Source: Lutimaribacter pacificus (lineage in GTDB: Bacteria; Pseudomonadota; Alphaproteobacteria; Rhodobacterales; Rhodobacteraceae). From it: DNA of 64,000 nt. The notes beneath the pieces are model-generated. The model saw only the letters and a program-made list of their open reading frames with translations. It did not search any database and was not told the origin of the DNA. Positions within the stretch are counted from its first letter, which is position 1. Each line of letters starts with the position of its first letter. The position numbers were made by a program, and so were the translations under genes. The stretch is taken from assembly GCF_900142185.1 (NCBI RefSeq), contig NZ_FQZZ01000007.1, positions 1 to 64,000 on the forward strand. Reading direction: 5' to 3'. Shown here one piece after another: positions 60,305 to 64,000 of this stretch.

Positions 60305-61650
60305 CCGGGGCAACCGCTTTCAGGGCTACCTTGTCCTGTGGACGGGGTCGCTTCCCGGTTACAAATGCCTTCCAATAACAGATTGATGAGCATGCTGGAG
60401 AATTCAGGCAGTGATAGATATCCTTCCACTCCTGCCTTGTTCGGGTCGAACCATTCCACCGTCCAGTTTAAGGCACCCAACATCACCTGGCGCAAGGGGA
60501 CGATCTTGATATCCGACCGTATGGCACCGTCGTCCTGAGCTTCACGGAGTATCCGATCCCAGAGTTTTCCATACTCACGGCGAATACCCCTGTGCCTCTC
60601 CCTGAAATGATTGGGGAGCATTCCATAGCTTCTGATATTCGCCGAGGTGAATTCGCTTGCCTTGAAGAGGAAATCCAGGTGCGCCCAGATTGCAGTCGCT
60701 ATCCTGGCGTAATGATCGTACGGGGCATCGAATTTCCGAACGGCGGCTTCGACACCTGCTAGCAAGTCCCTCAGTCCGGCGTTTAGAACTTCGTCAACGA
60801 TCGCTTCCTTGGAGTTGAAATGGTAATAGACGCTTCCCGCTTTCATGTCCGCTTCTTCCGCGATCTTTCTCAGCGTGGTCGCCTTGTAGCCATTGTCCCT
60901 CAGAACGCGCGCTGCGGCCTTTAGAATTTCTGCACGGGTCTTAGCCGCCTTGCCGTCGGGATCCGGGATCTTGGCGGGAGTGGCGGGGCACAGCTTCAAG
61001 CCTTCGGTACCCGCCTTGCGATGTGGACACATTCCGTCAAGTATCAGCTTACTCATTCGTACCGCGAGGATGCGCACCGGATACTTGTCGACATCGTACC
61101 ATTCTACGGTCCAGTTCATGGCACTCAGGATGAACTGGCGGATCACAGCAGTGGATATGTCGCTTCGAAGGTGGCCGGCGCGTTTGGCGTCATTCAGGAA
61201 TTTGCCCCAGGCCCCTGCATATGATGCACGCAATTCGCGATGCGGGGCGCGTGTTTCGTCCGACAACATCGGATAGTTCCGAATATTGGCTGACGTGAAG
61301 TCGCTGTCGGTCAAGAGATAGTTCAGATGTGTTTCAATCAGCAATTCGAAGGTCTTGCGAAAACCCTCCGAACTTGTCGGTGCCGACCGAACGATTTCAC
61401 TGACCGCCTGATATAGTTGACGGACGCCAAGATCGAGAACTTCGCTCAGAATCTGGTCTTTGGATTGAAAATGATAATAAATGCTGCCGGCCTCAATGCC
61501 AGCTTCCTGCGCGATGTCGCGCATAGTCGTTGCGTGATAGCCTTCATACCGAAAAAGTCGCGCAGCCGCCGAAAGGATACCCTCACGTGTCCTCTCAGAC
61601 TTGCTCAAGTCTTCGCTCAGTGTCCTGGGTGGGTCAGTCTTGTGTACCAT
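60286..61650 (-). CDS. Tandem double-TetR repressor (two TetR proteins in one chain)
   Basis: One uninterrupted frame of 454 residues encodes two full TetR proteins. First unit: HTH 22-61 (ATTMRDIAQEAGIEAGSIYY), ligand domain to about 205 with DFTSANIRNY and NWTVEWYD. Second unit: HTH 239-278 (ATTLRKIAEEADMKAGSVYY), ligand domain to about 430 with EFTSANIRSY and NWTVEWFD. A 25-residue linker rich in P/K joins them. Typical TetR proteins have about 200 residues. Upstream in-frame starts (61686) are possible. A perfect CTAAC-N4-GTTAG operator lies 47 bases upstream of 61650. Confidence 0.88.
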   Translation of the reverse strand: MVHKTDPPRTLSEDLSKSERTREGILSAAARLFRYEGYHATTMRDIAQEAGIEAGSIYYHFQSKDQILSEVLDLGVRQLYQAVSEIVRSAPTSSEGFRKTFELLIETHLNYLLTDSDFTSANIRNYPMLSDETRAPHRELRASYAGAWGKFLNDAKRAGHLRSDISTAVIRQFILSAMNWTVEWYDVDKYPVRILAVRMSKLILDGMCPHRKAGTEGLKLCPATPAKIPDPDGKAAKTRAEILKAAARVLRDNGYKATTLRKIAEEADMKAGSVYYHFNSKEAIVDEVLNAGLRDLLAGVEAAVRKFDAPYDHYARIATAIWAHLDFLFKASEFTSANIRSYGMLPNHFRERHRGIRREYGKLWDRILREAQDDGAIRSDIKIVPLRQVMLGALNWTVEWFDPNKAGVEGYLSLPEFSSMLINLLLEGICNREATPSTGQGSPESGCPGQTRRK

Positions 61651-61696
61651 TCCATTTCGATACTTGCGGGACACGAGACTGTCCATTGCATTAAAT

Positions 61697-61710
61697 CTAA
61701 CAAATGTTAG
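61697..61710. promoter_or_regulatory. TetR operator candidate 5 (best match)
   Basis: CTAAC-AAAT-GTTAG within TCTAACAAATGTTAGA, the most symmetric copy, in the divergent promoter of the tandem tetR and the SDR gene at 61778. Confidence 0.7.
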
Positions 61711-61777
61711 AATAACGCAAGGAACGTTCCGAATCAAGTTCTTTGCCAAGATGATAGCGGAAGAGGAGGACCTCCAT

Positions 61778-62539
61778 ATGCGAGGGTTGAGTGGAAAACG
61801 CGTGATCGTGACCGGCGGCGGCAGCGGCATCGGGCGCGCGGTGTGCGAACGGTTCGGCGAAGAAGGTGCCGAGATTGCGATCTTTGACATGAGCGAAGAC
61901 GGGGCGAAGGAAACGGTTCGCCTGATCACCGAGGCCGGCGGCAAGGCGCAGGCCTTCAAGGTGGACATCACCGACCGTGCCCAGGTCGACAAGGCTGTAG
62001 CCGAGTTCGAGGCCGGGGGTCCGGTCGATGTGCTGGTGAACAATGCCGGCTGGGACGTGATCAAACCGTTCCTCGACACCGATCCCGACCTTTGGAAAAA
62101 GGTCATCGACATAAATCTTTACGGTCCGCTGAATATGCATCACGCGGTGCTTCCGGGCATGGTCAAGAACGGCGGCGGCCGTGTGGTCAACATCGCGTCC
62201 GACGCCGGACGCGTCGGATCATCCGGCGAAGCCGTGTATTCGGCCTGCAAGGGTGGCATCATCTCGTTCACCAAAACCGTAGCGCGCGAACTGGCGCGTA
62301 AAGGTATTCAATTGAATGCGGTCGCCCCCGGCCCGACCGATACGCCGCTGTTCGCTCAGGTTGCCGAGGGCGAGGCCGGTCAAAAGATCGCCGAAGGTCT
62401 CAAGCGGGCGATTCCGATGAAGCGTCTTGCGCAGCCGACGGATTACCCTGGCATCATCTGCTTCCTGTCGTCGGACGACGCAGGGTTCATTACCGGCCAG
62501 GTGATTTCGGTTTCGGGCGGCCTGTCCATGCACGGTTAA
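61778..62539 (+). CDS. Short-chain dehydrogenase, BadH-like
   Basis: A 253-residue SDR with TGGGSGIG (12-19), NNAG (88-91) and catalytic S141, Y154, K158. It resembles hydroxyacyl-CoA dehydrogenases such as BadH in the opening GKRVIVTGGGSGIGRAV. AAGAGGAGGACCTCCAT precedes the ATG. It heads the transcription unit with the acyl-CoA ligase, after the tandem-TetR operator. Confidence 0.87.
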   Translation: MRGLSGKRVIVTGGGSGIGRAVCERFGEEGAEIAIFDMSEDGAKETVRLITEAGGKAQAFKVDITDRAQVDKAVAEFEAGGPVDVLVNNAGWDVIKPFLDTDPDLWKKVIDINLYGPLNMHHAVLPGMVKNGGGRVVNIASDAGRVGSSGEAVYSACKGGIISFTKTVARELARKGIQLNAVAPGPTDTPLFAQVAEGEAGQKIAEGLKRAIPMKRLAQPTDYPGIICFLSSDDAGFITGQVISVSGGLSMHG

Positions 62540-62544
62540 AACGC

Positions 62545-62578
62545 TGGCAGCAGCGCCGGACTCAAGGCGCTGCTGCCA
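62545..62578 (+). terminator. 13-bp perfect hairpin after the SDR gene
   Basis: TGGCAGCAGCGCC (62545-62557) pairs perfectly with GGCGCTGCTGCCA (62566-62578). No T-run follows directly; the next hairpin has one. Confidence 0.5.
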
Positions 62579-62605
62579 TACCGTGCCAAGAGTTACCTCC
62601 CCGAC

Positions 62606-62634
62606 TGGCCGCGCCTTATGTGCGGCCCTTTTTC
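62606..62634 (+). terminator. Hairpin with T-run before the ligase gene
   Basis: GGCCGC (62607-62612) pairs with GCGGCC (62622-62627), followed by CTTTTT. It lies 20 bases before the ligase ATG, so it may be a terminator or limit read-through into the ligase gene. Confidence 0.55.
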
Positions 62635-62652
62635 ATTCTAGAAAGGTTGCGA

Positions 62653-64000
62653 ATGTTTCAGCCAGGCTCTGACATCCAGCGGACAAGCACGCTGACCTCA
62701 TTTCTGAAGGGCTGCGGCATTGACAGTTACGAGGAACTCGTCCGCCGTTCGAATGAAGACCCAGACTGGTTCTGGGGCCAGATCATTGACCATGCCGGGA
62801 TACGGTTCGCGCGGCCCTACAGCCGGTTGCGAGATATCTCCGAAGGGCCCGAATCGATCCGGTGGGCCGTCGGGAGTACTTTGAATCTGACGGAAACCTG
62901 TCTTGACGCCCGAATTGCCGATGGCTTGGGCGACAAGGTCGCAATCGACTGGGTCGGCGAAGACGGAAGCCGCCGCCGCTGGACCTATTCCGACCTTACC
63001 GCCGAAGCCTCCCGCGTCGCCTCGGCCCTTGCCACGCGCGGTGTAAGGCCCGGTCAGGCGGTGGGCATCTATATGCCGATGATCCCCGAAATCGAGGCCG
63101 CGCTTCTGGGTATTGCCCGGCTGGGCGCGGTTGCGGTGCCGCTGTTTTCCGGTTTTGCGCCCCATGCCATCGTATCGCGCCTGAACGACGCGGATGCCGT
63201 GGCGGTGTTGACGGCGGATGCCACACCCCGGCGAGGCAAGCCGGTCTGGATGGAAGCGACCCTTGCCCAGGCTTTGACCGACGTACCATCGGTTCATACC
63301 GTGATCAGCCTGCGACGGTTCGGCGATGCGGTGGCCGATCCGGCCCGCGATCTGGACTGGACCGAAACAGTGGGCCGCGCCAGTCCGGAGTTTGCCGCCG
63401 TTCCCGTCAGTGCCGATGACACCTTTCTCATCGCCTATACATCGGGCACCACCGGGCGGCCCAAGGGTGTCGTGCATACCCATTTGGGCGTGCAGGCCAA
63501 GGCCACGGCCGATTTCCTGCTTTGCCTCGACATGAAACGGGATGACCGGCACCTCTGGATGACCGACATGGGGTGGGTCATGGGACCGCTCACCCTTTTA
63601 TCGGTGCTCTTGTCCGGTTCGACTCTGGTGCTGGCCGAGGGCGCACCATCAATGCCCGGCGATCCCTTCAGGCTGCTGCGTCTTGCGTCCGAGATGGAGG
63701 TCACGCATCTCGGCGTGGCCCCGACCCTGGTACGGCAGTTCATGACGCAGGATACTGAATCTTTGTCGGGCTACGACTTGTCGTCCCTGCGCATCGTCGC
63801 CTCGACCGGCGAGCCCTGGACCGAGGATGCCTGGCTCTGGCAGCTCGATCATATCTGTCGCCGCCGCGCCGTGCCGCTGAACATCTCGGGCGGGACCGAG
63901 CTTTTTGGCGCGATCCTGACCTCGACCGTGCTGCACGAGCTCAAGCCCGGCGGATTTTCGGCCCAGGCCCTGGGTGTCGGGGCCAAGGTTCTGCGCCAGG
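62653..64000 (+). CDS. Acyl-CoA ligase (acetyl/acetoacetyl-CoA synthetase-like), 3' end outside the window
   Basis: The first 449 residues of an ANL-superfamily ligase. An N-terminal ACAS-type segment (about 30-85, with DWFWGQIIDHAGIRF) is followed by the adenylation core: YTSGTTGRPKG (P-loop, from residue 262), MTDMGWVMGP, STGEPW and SGGTELFG. It would activate a free carboxylic acid to its CoA ester at the entry of the pathway. The ribosome site is GAAAGGTTGCG. The frame is open to the window end. Confidence 0.9.
   Translation, partial: MFQPGSDIQRTSTLTSFLKGCGIDSYEELVRRSNEDPDWFWGQIIDHAGIRFARPYSRLRDISEGPESIRWAVGSTLNLTETCLDARIADGLGDKVAIDWVGEDGSRRRWTYSDLTAEASRVASALATRGVRPGQAVGIYMPMIPEIEAALLGIARLGAVAVPLFSGFAPHAIVSRLNDADAVAVLTADATPRRGKPVWMEATLAQALTDVPSVHTVISLRRFGDAVADPARDLDWTETVGRASPEFAAVPVSADDTFLIAYTSGTTGRPKGVVHTHLGVQAKATADFLLCLDMKRDDRHLWMTDMGWVMGPLTLLSVLLSGSTLVLAEGAPSMPGDPFRLLRLASEMEVTHLGVAPTLVRQFMTQDTESLSGYDLSSLRIVASTGEPWTEDAWLWQLDHICRRRAVPLNISGGTELFGAILTSTVLHELKPGGFSAQALGVGAKVLRQ

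Noticed and set aside
1-64000. CRISPR arrays, tRNA or rRNA genes, insertion-sequence transposases, replication initiator
   Set aside because: No spaced short repeats, cloverleaf-like segments, transposase motifs or RepA/RepB/RepC/DnaA-like proteins were recognised. The type of replicon therefore remains open.

Overview
The window reads as part of a conjugative replicon (plasmid or integrative conjugative element) of a Rhodobacterales/Roseobacter-type alphaproteobacterium, carrying a large catabolic island. This placement rests on recognised protein families, high GC, a complete VirB-type type IV secretion operon with a VirD2-like relaxase and a VirD4-like coupling protein, and small DUF families that I recall from such plasmids. 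No replication initiator, tRNA, rRNA or CRISPR array was seen.

Layout. (1) 1-17.3 kb: genes almost all on the + strand, next to the transfer genes. They include an ArdC-like C-terminus, DUF3768, a large ParB-like protein, a 1,419-residue methyltransferase/Strawberry-notch-type helicase fusion, several small DUF proteins, a tandem DUF736 protein, a PAPS-reductase-like PP-loop protein overlapping a RadC-like protein, a SLOG/DUF2493 protein and zinc-ribbon proteins, plus one ParE/ParD-like pair on the - strand. Two ~500-bp direct repeats, each ending in the same hairpin just before a start codon, and an inverted duplication with a frameshifted gene copy also lie here. The region resembles a plasmid leading region. 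(2) 17.3-22.8 kb: promoter/candidate oriT, MobC-like accessory protein, relaxase and coupling protein. (3) 22.8-23.7 kb: a HicA-like toxin with an unusual 189-residue partner. (4) 24.0-35.6 kb, - strand: a virB1-virB11 operon including a VirB5/lytic-transglycosylase chimera and a 55-residue VirB7-like lipoprotein. (5) 35.7-38.8 kb: lower-GC border with a small Xre regulator, exported proteins of unknown role and a metallo-beta-lactamase-fold gene cut by a TGA. (6) 39.0-64 kb: a catabolic island.

The island has bioY, two biotin-dependent acyl-CoA carboxylases (one with a fused BC-BCCP subunit, one with separate BC, BCCP and CT subunits), an AtuA-family protein, three isovaleryl-CoA-dehydrogenase-like acyl-CoA dehydrogenases, three enoyl-CoA hydratases, three SDRs, an SCP2-type thiolase, a PaaY-like protein, two hotdog thioesterases and an acyl-CoA ligase running off the end. 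This set is what is expected for degrading a methyl-branched or isoprenoid carboxylic acid (Liu/Atu-like logic): CoA activation, dehydrogenation, carboxylation of the methyl branch, hydration and thiolysis. No HMG-CoA-lyase-type gene is visible.

The island appears to be a single regulon. A CTAAC-N4-GTTAG-type palindrome (perfect or near-perfect) occurs at five places in front of its transcription units. Two TetR genes lie inside: one ordinary, and one of about 454 residues that joins two complete, mutually similar TetR repressors in one chain. A second possible regulon, marked by CAATAATAT-NN-TATTGA near promoters, links the relaxase operon, a secreted-protein gene beside the virB operon and, as a half site, the virB operon itself.
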